A stretch of 64,000 nucleotides of DNA from Phaseolus vulgaris (lineage: Eukaryota > Streptophyta > Magnoliopsida > Fabales > Fabaceae), in NCBI RefSeq assembly GCF_000499845.2, contig NW_027174137.1:1-64000 (forward strand). Reading direction: 5' to 3'. A program made the position numbers and the translations under genes. Positions within the stretch are counted from its first letter, which is position 1, and the number at the start of each line of letters is the position of its first letter. Positions 1 through 11,328 of this stretch are shown one piece after another. A model generated the notes under the pieces. It was not told where the DNA came from. It saw only the letters and a list, made by a program, of their open reading frames with translations, and ran no database searches.

Positions 1-924
1 GAGTCCACCCAGTTTTCCAAAAGCATGATTTTCTTTTTTCACCCAACACACCAAGATTAATTCCTTTTTCTCCCAAACTTGTCCAACATCACAATGGAAG
101 CATTGGTGAAGATTGAGTCCAGCCAGTTTTCCAAAACCATGATTTTTGTTTTTCACCCCAGACACCACCAAGTCACAAAATCAAGCCAAAACACCAAAAT
201 CATGGAACTTGGCTATGCACCAAACAAGCCAAGATCAATTCCTTTTGCTCCCAAACTTCTCCTACATCACTTTGGAGGCATTTGTGAGGATTGAGTCCAG
301 CCAGTTTTCCAGAACCATGATTTTCGTTTTTCACCCAACACACCACGAAGTCACAAAATGAAGCCAACATACCAAAATCATGGACTTGGATATGAACCAA
401 CCATGCCAAGATCAATACCTTTTGCTCCCAAACTTCTCACACATTACTTTGGAGGCATTTGTGAGGATTGAGTACAGCCAGTTTTCCAAAACAATGATTT
501 TCGTTTTTCACCCCACACACCACCAAGAAACAAAATCAAGCGAAAACCCCAAAATCATAGACTTGGCTTTCCACCAACCATGCCAAGATCATTTCATTTT
601 GCTCCCCAACTTCTACCATATCACATTGGAGGCATTTGTGAGGATTGAGTTCAGCCAGTTTTCCAAAACAATGATTTTCGTTTTTCACCCCACACACCAC
701 CAAGTCACAAAATCAAGCCAGAATACCAAAATCATAGACTTGGCTTTGCACCAACCATGCCAAGATCAACTCCTTTTTCTCCCAAACTTCTCCCACATGA
801 CTTTGGAGGCATTTGTGGGGATTGAATCCAGCCAGTTTTCGAAAACCATGATTTTCGTTTTTCACCCCACACACCACCAAGTCACAGAATCAAGCCAAAA
901 CACCAAAATCATGCACTTGGCTAT
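1..924. repeat. 178-bp satellite array, left arm
   Basis: About five head-to-tail copies of a ~178-bp monomer. Each copy holds the same landmarks in order: a block near ttttgctcccaaacttct, then gaggcatttgtgaggatt, then ccatgattttcgtttttcac, then caccaccaagtcacaaaatc. The array continues at 13214, after E1, in the same register. Copies differ by scattered substitutions and small indels. Open frames run through it on both strands only because monomers lack stops in some frames; I see no gene. Position in the genome (subtelomeric or pericentromeric) cannot be told from sequence. Confidence 0.93.
920..924. repeat. Target-site duplication of E1, left copy (gctat)
   Basis: The five bases gctat before E1 are repeated at 13214-13218 directly after it. 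Removing E1 and one copy restores a normal satellite monomer (cacttg-gctat-gcaccaacc), which proves the insertion boundaries. Confidence 0.97.
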
Positions 925-1855
925 TGATCCTGCCTGTTGACCAAAACGCTGGAGCTTTGCCTCGTCAAACCTGGATCGACTCCTGCGCCGTGTTAGCCTC
1001 CGTCCTTCACCGCGGTCCACCTCAAGAACCTGCAAAAGACGGAACGGCGCCGCTGCGGCCGATCACGCTCCGACGCCCAAGTCAGCGACAGAACCACCAA
1101 TTACTTAAGAGAAAAACTCAAGAACTCTAAGGAACCGTGCAAAAGCTCTCTCTCAGCGTACTCTCGTTCTCACAGTTGTAAAGAAGTAATCTAAACGCGT
1201 GCGTACCTCAGAAGTTCGTTAGAATCTCTTATATACCTGTGCACTTTCTCTCTCCTGACAGTTACACATCTGGACACGTGGCTCGCATCCAGCTGTACAC
1301 GTGTCACCATCTGGAGTATCCTTGACTTGGGCGCCACCTCTTACTCTTCAGGCTTTTGGCTAAGTTACTTATGCATGGAACAACTCAGCGCAAAGCTGCC
1401 TTGGAGCGTGATCTCTTTTGCGTGGCGAGTTCGGGTGCCTTCGTACACACCTTCCCTGTGGTCTCGCCGGCCGCCTTCATGATCTGCCTTACTTGCTTCA
1501 CCGTATATGTTCAAGTAAGCTGTCTCCCGGCCTCATCCTCTGGCCAGCTGGGAAATGACTATCTGCCTTCATCTTCGGCGATGTCCTCGTTTCGGCGATC
1601 TCTAATTACTTGGTCGCCCGGGTTCACATCTGGCGACTTCATCTTCAACCCGGTGACCGCCAGCTGGGAAATGACTATCTGCCTTCATCTTCGCCGGTTC
1701 ACATCTGGGGACTTCATCGAAGTAGGCCAACTTAATAACTGACGACTACACGAACCCCCTGACTTCCTTTCCTTCTGCCAGCCAGGTGCCCCATCCAACA
1801 CGCCTATATAATAGCTCGATGCCACGTCACCACTTCCGACTACCAGGGCGGTACA
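925..1855 (-). repeat. E1 3' LTR
   Basis: 931 bp, bounded by TG...CA (tgatcctgcc at the left, ggcggtaca at the right). Read in element sense it starts TGTACCGCCC and ends GGCAGGATCA. It repeats 12283-13213 with about 13 substitutions. On the minus strand it carries the same promoter block as the other copy: two CACGTG boxes and a TATATAA box near 1229-1235. Confidence 0.97.
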
Positions 1856-1882
1856 CAAGCCCCCCAGTCTTAAGCGAAGACT
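1856..1882 (-). promoter_or_regulatory. E1 polypurine tract and adjoining hairpin
   Basis: Directly inside the 3' LTR the sense strand reads GACTGGGGGGCTTG before TGTACC, the expected plus-strand primer. Just upstream lies an inverted repeat, AGTCTT - 5-nt loop - AAGACT (1866-1882). The same hairpin is at 17044-17060 and 50498-50514, and a different-sequence hairpin is in the same place in E6 (52329-52346). Confidence 0.8.
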
Positions 1883-2208
1883 TGTCCAATGAAAAGACTA
1901 AAGAAGTCACGTCACTACCGATCTACGTGGCGCTGGCGCAGAATTCCAAACGTTCGTACTTTTTGCTTTCCTGACGCTCCACCAAACATTCTCCCAATCG
2001 CTCGACACGTGGCTTCATCAACGGTCATCTTTAGTTGTCGTTTACGCTTCCAAAAACCATTTGAAAAACCCTTAAACCCATTTCACTTCTACTGTTCCAT
2101 CACCTCTTTGCCTTCTCAAACGCTCTGAGTTTCCTCTGCAAAAACCCACGACGCTCTTCAACCTTCTGGATCCTCAACTTCCTTCAGCGTTCTTCTGATC
2201 ATCGAAAG
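1883..2208 (+). promoter_or_regulatory. E1 accessory-gene promoter region and 5' leader, with G-box
   Basis: The stretch between polypurine tract and first intron has no coding frame. It holds CACGTG at 2006-2011 in the context cgacacgtggc, a G-box/ABRE-type ACGT element, at the same place as in E2 (17184), E5 (50369) and E6 (52468). No convincing TATA box is seen. Its role as a promoter is inferred from position and conservation; Grande elements are reported to express their antisense gene from its own promoter. Confidence 0.55.
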
Positions 2209-2439
2209 GTACTCCCTTTACTTCTTCTGTTGAGTTTTCCTGCATTTTAACCGATTCGCATCATCCATTAACTGCCTGGTGCATACGCTGTGGGTTGTTT
2301 CTTTTGCTTCTCCCTTCTCGTAACTTAGGGCTTCGTCTCCATTACAACGATCTTTCGTTCGTTTGTTTTTCATCCTTCTTCACAATCGAGTCAGCCTCTG
2401 CAACCTTCGCTCACCTTTCCCTTTCTTTTTCCTTTGCAG
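2209..2439 (+). other. E1 accessory gene: 5'-UTR intron
   Basis: A donor cgaaag|gtact and an acceptor after a pyrimidine run, cctttgcag|ttt, bound a 231-bp T-rich stretch. The acceptor lies 8 bases before the ATG. The same intron is present at 17389-17621, 49931-50172 and 52648-52911. Confidence 0.75.
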
Positions 2440-2447
2440 TTTCCGCG

Positions 2448-5038
2448 ATGGTTCGTTCAAAGATCACCCCGAATCCTCCTCCCTCGTCACGAAACCCTCC
2501 ATCTCAAGCTCATAACCCACCGAGAGCACCTGGTGCTTCCTCCTCCCAGGCTGAGAGAGCTGCAACCTCTCATCCCAACCTTGCTCAGGCAACTCCACCC
2601 ATCGTTGGAGGTGCCTCCATTCCTTCCCCGACTACAAGAAGCTATACCCATGGGCCACCTCGACCTTGCTGAAGGAGACTTCTTCAGTAAACTCTGTCGG
2701 GGCAGTGCTTCGATTGAAGAAAGGGGACGAGCCCCACCTGTCGTTCCACAAGGAGCACGATGATAAACTAACCGTGCTGCCTTGTCCCCCCGATGTGCCG
2801 GTCTTTGCAGACGACAAAGGGAACAACGGCGGGTTGTTCTGCTTTGTGTACACCACTTTATTCAAGAAGGTGAAACTTAGGTTTCCCTTTACTCGTTTCG
2901 AAAGGGAGCTACTAACCGAGCTCGACATCGCCGCCGCCCAGCTCCATCCCAACAGCTGGGCATTCGTGCAGGCGTTTCAGATCATATGCGCGCACTTGGG
3001 ACTACCGGCCTCGGTAGACGTGTTCCTTTTTCTGTTCGAGGCCAAGAACCCTGGGGATCGCCTTTGGGTGAGCTTGAACGGGATTGCTGGGAGGTCGATC
3101 CTCTCTATCTTCCAGCAATCCTACAAGGATTGGAAAGGCAAATTTGTCCAAGTGCGCCAAAACGACCAGGACGCTTCGCTGCTCGACGGCTTTCCCTTGT
3201 ACTGGGTAAACAAGGGAAACAAAGACTCCAAGGGAAGCTTCAGGAAGCCAAGAAGTCCTGACAACATGGGCGATTTGGACAAGGACTTGTGCCTTTTCTG
3301 GAAAAGCGTGGCAGACGCTAACATCACCTTCCTCACCACTGCGCTCATCTCCTTCGAGTTCTTCGAAGACCAACTCGAGGCTCGTATAGGTTAGTGCCTA
3401 TTTCGACGCTTAAGTCTTTGCCCTGTGCTGCACCTCTGTTAACTGTTGCTGGGCGCCTTGTCTGTTGTGCACAAGACTTGGTTTTTATTTTCTGCATCAC
3501 TTGTTTGCCTCATTTGCATATCTACCCATGTATTTATCTTTCTCTTTGGGCTGACCTTTTGTATTATGCAGATCTCATGTTGGGCAAAGGAAAACTGGCG
3601 GAATTGAGGGCGCTCGCCCAAGCCCATGGGTTGGCGTCGGGCTCCCAGACTGTGCCCAACTCAGTGGAGGAGATCGCCGCTGACAAGGGCAGATCGCCCC
3701 CTAAAGGCCCAGCTCCTTCAAAGGCCCTGCCCGCCCGCCCCACAACGCAAAAAACTCGTCCTCAGGAAGCCAAAGAGGAAAACCCCTCAAGTGGTTCACG
3801 AGGATGAAGAAGAAGACGATGAGGCGACTGAGGACGGTCTCATCACAAAAAGAAGGAGGGTGGTGCCTTCTTCACTACCTGCTCCACCTCCTCTTGCAAC
3901 ATCAACACCGTCCTCACCACCAGCTCCCACTCCAACACCGCCTTCTCCGCCAGCTGCAACACCGCCGGTTCAAGCAGTTCCCTTGGCGGCTGCACTCCCT
4001 GTGATTGAGGCTACTGAGCCTAACTTCATGGAGAACCCCCCAAGCGCCTCCACGCCATTTGTATCTACTGGAGGGGGTCCTCCTTCAACCGCCTCAATCG
4101 CCGAAACTGCGGCAGGTGGGGATGAAGGGGCTCACAACTCACCCATCATCATCACCGAGTCCCCCTCGTCGCCACCACGCCAAGAAGCTCTAACTCACCA
4201 ACCAATTCAAGAAGGTGGTGGCGAGAACCAGCAACAGGCTCCCCCAGTGCTCCCACGAGCAAACCTTTCCCTTGAGGTCAAAAGGGTGTGGGAACCCTTC
4301 TCAGCAAAACTCAAGATGATGGCAGAGGATTTCCCCTCCATCATATCAAAAGCTGTGGAGAGTTCCAGCAAGAAACTCCAGGATGACATCTCCGTGCTCC
4401 AAGAGGAGAATCGCCTAATAAGGATCGAGGCGGAGAAGTTGTCCTGCAACCTTATGCTGGCGGAGATCGATCTTTCGCGGGTGGAGGATGCTATGAGCAC
4501 CGAATTACGGGTGGCGCACAAGGAGGCCACCGATCTACGCCATAGGGTGCACCTCTTAGCTCAAGAGAAGATCGAGCTGGAGAGCAAGTTGGTCCCCTAT
4601 CGTCTCAAGGTGGCTGGCCTGGAGGCGTCGATTAAAGCAGATGCCGCCAAGGTAGAAAACCTTGAGAAGAGGTCCGTAGATCGGGAGGTCCTCTTGGGGA
4701 AGACTGAAAAAGAGAAAGATGACACCATGGCCAAGCTCGCCGAGGCCAAAAAGGAAAACGAAGGGATCGCCGTAGAGCTGGCTCAAGCGCAGGCGGAGAG
4801 CAAGAGGGTTACTGAAGACCTTCTTCAAGCTCGGGAGAGGGTTGAAGAACTAAAACAGCAGAACGAGGGGCTCAAGAAGCAGATTGAAGAACTCGAGCTG
4901 AGCTCTGCCCAAATCCTCGCTGTTGGGTTTGACGCCGCCCTAGAGCAGTTCGCCTGCCAATACCCTGATTTGGATCTGTCCATGGTGTCGCTAAACAATG
5001 AAGTGGTGGATGGGAAGATCGTTCCTTCTGAAGACTAG
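2448..5038 (+). pseudogene. E1 antisense accessory gene (two coding exons, frameshifted)
   Basis: Antisense to gag-pol. Exon 1 runs 2448-3389, intron 3390-3571 (gttag...tgcag, 182 bp), exon 2 3572-5038. The product is homologous to the intact 17630-20250 gene: a Pro/Ser-rich start, a globular part with LHPNSWAF and SVDVFLFLFEAKNPGDR that I associate with the plant gypsy accessory domain Pfam calls Transposase_28 (from memory), then a basic/acidic/proline-rich linker, a long coiled coil and the conserved end DLDLSMVSLNNEVVDGKIVP. A one-base loss near 2627-2631 shifts exon 1 and another indel near 3740 shifts exon 2, so this copy cannot encode the full protein. Function unknown; a nuclear protein was reported for the comparable gene of Grande. 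Confidence 0.85.
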
Positions 5039-6372
5039 CTGCTTGCTGCTTCCCTCCATCACTTACCCATCTGTCTTTTTCTTACTCAACTTACTTGTAA
5101 TAATTTTCCTGCTTTTGGTACATGTAATTTGAACTGATACACTTTATTATAAAGCTTTTCTGCATTTTCTTACAATTTCTCTGTTTGCCTTGTTCTTCCT
5201 TGTAAAAAATCACTTAAACGGAATTGACTTAGCAATTTTGTGAGCGCGACTGTTCTCTAACTGCTTCAAACTACCAACTCTCGAACGATAGACTTCTAAC
5301 AACTCGTGGACTTTGAGATAATGAACCTCAGCGCGAAACCACTTTCCACACAACAAATTTCAACCCAATTAATAGTTTAAAATATAGCTCACCCGATCTA
5401 CCTTATCAAAACGGGCCTTAACTCCTTCTATTGCTTGAATTTCTTCTGATCGCCAGAGATTCTTGGCGATACCAGCTTCCTCCTGCCTTTATAGCTTGGC
5501 CATCGTTCCCTCATTTGGGGGTGAAGGCGCCTTTCGGATCCTTCTCTAACTTCCCTGACTTTCAGAGCAGTAAGCTGGATAGCCAAGTGTTCTCTTCGAA
5601 CCTACCTTGGCTATCCTTTAAACTTCTTCCACCCTCCACACCGTACCTGAACTCGTTCGAGACGAGAAGGATTTTATCTTGCCTGAACTCACTCAACAGC
5701 GAGAAGGTCTTTAACTCGCCTGAACTCGCTCATCGGCGAGAAGGTCTTTAACTCGTGCCTCTACATTGCCCCAGGGGCTACATCTTCTCTCCCCTAGAAA
5801 CACTGAGGACTTCTCACTGGTGCCTCTGCATTGCCCCAGAGGTTACATCTTCTCTCCCCTGGAAGCACTGAGGACTTTTTGCTGGTGCCTCTACATTGCC
5901 CCAGAGGTTACATCTTCTCTCCTCTGGAAGCACTGAGGACTTTTTACTCTAACTCGCCTACACTCGCTCGACGGCGAGGAGGTCTTTATCTCTTTCTCGC
6001 CTCAAGACGCGCGAGGGCGTTGAGGTCTTTTAACTGGTGCCTCCGATCGCCTAAAGACGATGAGGACTTTAAACTTTAACTGATGCTGCCAATCGCCGAA
6101 AAACGATGGGGACTTAGAAACTTTTTAGAAAGCATGCAACATAACTTCAAAACTTGCCCTAAATCACGTTCGAGTGACAAGGTTTTTTTTCTCTTCAAAA
6201 CGTTCGCAATAACAACAAGCATGCAATCTAAACAACTTTAAACTTTCGAAAACTCTTCTTTTATTGGGTGGCCTCATTAAAAACCCTCCTTAGGGAAAAA
6301 AGAGTGCCGCCTTCAAACTGTTTTAACAGAAAGCTTGCAAACTCTACGTGTTTGTTTTTACTTACAAAGCTT
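5039..6372. repeat. E1 hypervariable 3' spacer with minisatellites
   Basis: Non-coding stretch between the converging ends of the accessory gene and pol. From about 5640 to 6110 it holds tandem units of three kinds: ~37-bp units with ctcgctcatcggcgagaagg, ~65-bp units starting near 5755, 5820 and 5885 (gtgcctct...cattgcccc), and ~47-bp units with a tcgccgaaaaacgatg core. At 6262-6306 is a block conserved in all four related elements (in sense, a run GGGGGCACTC then TTTTTTCCCTAAGGAGGG). Tandem repeats in this place are known for Tat/Ogre elements, where they can seed satellites. Confidence 0.8.
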
Positions 6373-7860
6373 TTAACTGTAATATAACTTGAGGTGCGTG
6401 GCGTTCCAAGTGCGAGGAATCGCCCCTCCTTCCAACGTTTCTAAACGGTAAGCGCCATTCCCGAGCGCCTCGGTTATCCTGAACGGTCCCGTCCACTTAG
6501 GCGACAACTTGTTCTCCATCTCGTACTGGTGGGCCTTCCTCATCACCAGGTCGCCTTCTTTGAACTGCCTTGGTATCACCTTCGAGCTATATCGTCGTTC
6601 AATCCTTCTTTTCACTGCCTCAGCTTTCAATCTCGCCTCCTCCCTAACCTCATCCAGTAAGTCCAGATTCAACCTTCTTTCCTCGTTCGAGTCTTCTGCT
6701 ACAAAGTTCTGGAATCTCGGCGAGCTCTCCTGGATCTCCACTGGAATCATTGCGTCGCACCCGTAAACCAAGCTGAACGGGGTCTCATGGGTTCCCGACT
6801 GCTCAGTGGTGTGGTACGCCCAAACTATACGGGGTACCTCCTCAGCCCACGACCCTTTGGCTTTCTCTAGTCTTCTCTTCAAGCCTCTGAGTAATACCCA
6901 ATTGGCTGACTCTACTTGGCCATTCGTCTGAGGGTGCTCGACAGATGCAAATACTTGTTGAATTCCCACCCCTTCGCACAGCTTCTTCAACAGGTGACTT
7001 GCAAACTGAGTTCCGTTATCTGACACCAGGCGCTTCGGCACACCAAACCGGCACACAATGTTCTTCCACACGAAACCCTCGATCTTGTGTGCGGTGATCT
7101 GGGCCACTGGTTCTGCTTCGATCCACTTGGTGAAATATTCAATCGCCACCACCAAGTACTTCATCTGCCTGATCGCCAGCGGGAATGGTCCCAGGATGTC
7201 GATCCCCCATGTATGAAACGGCCAAGGGCTGTAAATCGACTTCAACTCCTCGGGAGGCGCCTTGTGCCAATCGGCGTGCTGCTGACATTGCTTGCAGCAC
7301 TGCGCATACTTCTTGCAGTCTTCTCTCATTGTTGGCCAGTAGTAACCTGCATGGAGAGTCCTTGCGGCCAGAGCTCGACCCCTGACGTGGCTTCCACATA
7401 TCCCTTCATGGAGCTCTGCCATGATTCTCGTACATTTCTCTCCGTGCACACATTCCAGGAGTGGGTGAGTGAACCCAAACCTGTACAACTCGCCATCAAT
7501 CATCGTGAACTTGCTGGAGTTCTTCTTTATCTTCCTGGCCTCCGTCGGATCCAGCGGGAGAAGGCCATCCGCCAGGCATCGCTTGTACTGTGTTACCCTG
7601 GTGTCTGGCTCATGGGTAGCGCAGATCTGTGCCAAGTTCACCTCCTCTCCCCGACGTGCCCTTATTCTTGGCGATCTCAAGGTCTCCTGAGTCAAAGACC
7701 TGTGATTCCTCGCCGCTCTCTCCGTCGACTTGCTTATTTGAAGAACCAGGTGATCTGCCACGAATGCCCTAGGCGTCTTCAGAGTTTCTTGGATCACCGT
7801 CCTCTGCCTACCCCCCTTGCCCGAATTGGCGAGCTTGGCTAGCAAGTCAGCTCGGGCATT
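6373..7860 (-). pseudogene. E1 pol, integrase part (end of polyprotein)
   Basis: Final stretch of the gag-pol frame, after an in-frame TAG at 7861-7863. It starts in the last motif of the archaeal-type RNase H (NARADLLAKLA) and contains a complete-looking integrase: an HHCC zinc module (HEGICGSH ... CKQC), the catalytic core with GIDILGPFP, LVSDNGTQF and NGQVESAN supplying the D, D and E residues, and the C-terminal domain with WTGPFRITEALGNGAYRLE. The stop is at 6373-6375. The integrase itself is uninterrupted, but the nonsense codons upstream would prevent its synthesis as part of the polyprotein. Confidence 0.93.
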
Positions 7861-7863
7861 CTA

Positions 7864-10800
7864 CTCTCTGGGCACATGCACCACTTCGAAGGAGGCAAAG
7901 GAACTCTTCAACTCCTGCACATACTCCACGTAAGCCGCCATCTGTGGATCTTTAGCCTAGAACTCGCCTGTTACTTGTCCCGTGACCAGCAGCGAGTCAC
8001 TCTTAGCCATCAACACCCTAGCTCCCATCTCCTTGGCCAGCAAGATACCGGCGATCAGCGCCTCATACTCTGCTTGGTTGTTGCTGGCCTTGAAGGCAAA
8101 CCTCAGGGACTGCTCAATTAGCACGCCGTTGGGCCCTTCCAAGATGACTCCAGCACCACTGCCCTGCTGGTTCGACGATCCATCCACCGAAAGCACCCAA
8201 CGAAATTCATTCTCCTCAACTCGCGTGGCTTCTGACGAGAGCTCGACCACGAAATCTGCAAAAATCTGCCCCTTAATCGGACCTCGAGGCTCATACTTGA
8301 TGTCGAACTCCGACAGCTCCACAACCCGCTTCACCTTCCTCCCAACTACGTCGGGCTTCTTCAGAACCTTCTGGATGGGCAAGTCGGTCATCACCAATAT
8401 TGTGAAGCTATGGAAATAGTGGCGTAACCTTCTTGCCGAAAAGACTACTGCCAGTGCAGCTTTCTCCAAGGCCTGATATCTTACTTCGGGGCCTTGCAGC
8501 ACCTTGCTGACAAAATAAATAGGCTTTTGAGCCTGATCTTGGTCTTGGGCGAGCACCGCACTCACCGCCCTCTCAGTCACAGCGAAATACAACCTGAGAG
8601 GGGTCCCCATCAGCGGTTTGCACAAAACCGGCAGGCTCGCCAGGTACTCTTTAAGCTTGACGAAGGCTTCTCCACACTCTTTCGTCCAGGCAAATTTGTT
8701 ATTCCGCCTTAAACACTGGAAATACGGATGGCCCTTCTCTCCGCTAGCCGACACGAAGCGAGACAGGGCGGCCATCCGACCCGTGAGCTGCTGCACCTCC
8801 TTCACGGTCGTGGGGCTCCTCATCGCCAAGATGGCGGCACACTTATCAGGGTTGGCTTCTATTCCTCTCTCAGTTAAGAGGAACCCCAAGAACTTCCCAG
8901 CCTCCACGCCAAAGATGCACTTCTCGGGATTCAGTTTTAACCTGAACTTGGCGATCGTAGTAAACAATTCCTCCAAGTCCGCAACGTGTTTGCCCTTCTC
9001 TAGCGAGGTCACGAGCATGTCATCCACGTAGGCTTGCACATTTCTTCCCAGCATTGGTGCAAGTACCCGATCCATCAACCTCTGGTACGTGGCCCCCGCG
9101 TTCTTCAGCCCAAATGGCATCACCTTGTAGCAGTAGCACAATCTCTCGGTCATGAAGGCAGTTTTCTCTTCATCCATGGGATGCATCTTGATCTGGTTAT
9201 ACCCCGAGAAGGCATCCAGGAAACTCAACAACTTACACCCTGCAGCACTGTCCACCAGGGCATCTATGCTTGGCAAAGGATACGAATCCTTTGGGCAAGC
9301 CTTGTTCAGATCAGTGAAGTCGACGCACATGCGCCACTTCCCACTGCTCTTCTTTACCAGCACGACGTTGGCCAGCCACTCAGGGTACTGCACCTCCCTG
9401 ATATGGCCTGCAGCGAGGAGCTTCTGGGTTTCGTCTGTAATCTCTTGCCTCCTCTCCTCGTTGAACTTCCTTCTCCTCTGTCGTACCGGTCTCACCTGGC
9501 TGTCCATCGCCAAATGATGGCACAAGAAGTCGGGATCGATCCCGGGCATGTCCGAAGCGGACCACGCGAACGCATCCAGATGCCGCTCTATCACCTTGGC
9601 GATCTGGTCCTGGAGCTCAGCCTCCAGAGATCTTCCCAACTTGAAGATCTTTCCCCCGATTTCCCTTTCGAGCCACTGCTCGACGAGTTTTGGTCTGGTT
9701 TCTCTGGCGATCACCGCCCTGGCGATTCCCAGCTCCCTCGCTTCCTCAGGGCGATTCCTCGCCTCTTCTTCCCGCTCGGCGTTCTCCTCCCCCGACTCAG
9801 CTTCCACCATCACCACGTCGCTTCCGGCGGTTTCCTCTATTACCGTCGGCCTGGGCTTCACACCGGGAGGCGGGGTGGTCGTCACATAACTCACGGACCT
9901 CTTGTTCTTCAGGCTATTCTCATAGCACTTCTTTGCTACTTTCTGGTCGAATTTGATGGTGATCACCACCCCTTCCATAGATGGCAGCTTCACCTTCATG
10001 TGCCGGGTCAAAGGTATGGCGCCTATTCTGTTGAGCGTGGGTCTTCCCAACAGAATGTTGTATGCTGAAGGAGCGTTCACGACAAGGTACTTGATTTTCT
10101 CTGTTCTCGAGCCCGCCTCGTCCGTAAACGTAGTTCTCAACTCAATGTACCCCCTGACCTCCACCTGGTCGCCAGCGAAACCATACAAACACCCTCCATA
10201 GGGCCTCAGCTGGTCAAGGGGTAGCTCCAACTGCGTGAAAGTCGGCCAGAACATCACGTCTGGCGAGCTTCCTTGGTCCACCAGAACCCTGTCGACCTTC
10301 CTTCCTGCCGTGATCAGCGAGATGACTATGGGGTCGTTGTCATGAGGCACAACGTCCCAAAGATCTTGCTTTGTGAACGTAATGTCCACATCCGGCGAGT
10401 GGTCCTCGAACATGTCCACCGTCATCACAGACCTTACATACTTCTTCCTCTGTGATGCGGTGCATCCACCACCCGAGAAACCTCCTGCAATGGTGAGGAT
10501 TTCTCCGTGGGTAGGCATCTCGTGCTGCTGAGCCTCACCACCTGCTGGCTGGGAGCTCGACGTGGCCCCCGTCCTTCTATCCAGCAAGTAGTCATTCAGG
10601 AACCCGCTCTTGACCAGGTCGTCGAGCTCGTATCCTAAAGCCAAACATGAGTCAACGGTGTGACCAAAGCCCTGGTGGAACTCACACCAGGCGTCTGGCT
10701 TTGGTCCCAACACCTTGTCACCCACCTTCTCGGGCGCCTTCAGCCTAACTGATATATTGGGAATGGCGATCAGATCCGCCAACCCCATGACAAACTTATG

Positions 10801-11328
10801 CTTTGGAGGGCGATTATACTCCCGACGTGCTGGCTGAGGGCGCCCTGGGCCCCTGCCCTTATTCTTCCTTGGATCATAAGGATGGCGAGTCCTCTGATCC
10901 CTCTTGGTCGCCGCTGTCTCCAGCACCCTCTGTGGCTGGATCCTGGTCTGGGCACGTGGCCTAGCGGGGGCCACGCTTCCCCTCTTCTCAGCGACCTCAC
11001 TTTCATCGGCGATGTGGGCCACCGCAAGTCGCCTAACCTCAGCAAACGTGGCGGGGTGGGCCCTAATCAACGCCTCGCAGAAGGGTCCCGGCAGCACGCC
11101 CTTCTTGAACGCGTAGACCAACATTTCTTCGTCCTTGGCCGGCGAGCGAACCATCTGCGCCCCAAAACGATTCAAATAGTCCCTGAGGGACTCTCCATGG
11201 TACTGCCTGATGTCAAACAGATCATAAGACACCCTAGGCGGCGCCTTGTTCACTATGTACTGCTCGACGAAGATCTTCGAAAACTGTTGGAAGTTGGTAT
11301 GTGGCCTGTAGGCAGGCTCACAAACCAT
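7864..11328 (-). pseudogene. E1 gag C-terminus, protease, reverse transcriptase, RNase H
   Basis: Same reading frame as the integrase piece. In order: rest of capsid, a knuckle CEFHQGFGHTVDSC (C-x2-H-x4-H-x4-C), protease with VDQGSS and YNILLGRPTLN, RT with the YVDDM catalytic motif, a gypsy-type RNase H (RYQALEKAALAVV), and a second archaeal-type RNase H (VDGSSNQQGSGAG, NNQAEYEAL). Tandem RNase H domains mark the Tat group. A TAG at 7957-7959 and another at 7861-7863 replace CAG codons read in related copies. In the protease a proline follows VDQGSS where relatives have alanine. Confidence 0.92.

Noticed and set aside
380..940. 186-codon open frame through the satellite, plus similar 85-143 codon frames at 13217-15486 on both strands
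   Set aside because: They repeat the monomer period, exist on both strands and have no start or splice context; they are by-products of stop-poor monomers.
1356..1742. 128-codon frame in the LTR, repeated at 12714, 16476, 27879, 28670 and 29461
   Set aside because: Lies within LTR U3 antisense to element transcription; its conservation follows from LTR identity.
8494..10068. Long plus-strand frames opposite E1 pol (also opposite E2, E5 and E7 pol)
   Set aside because: Shadow frames: same codons read in reverse, no motifs, and the minus-strand domains are unmistakable.
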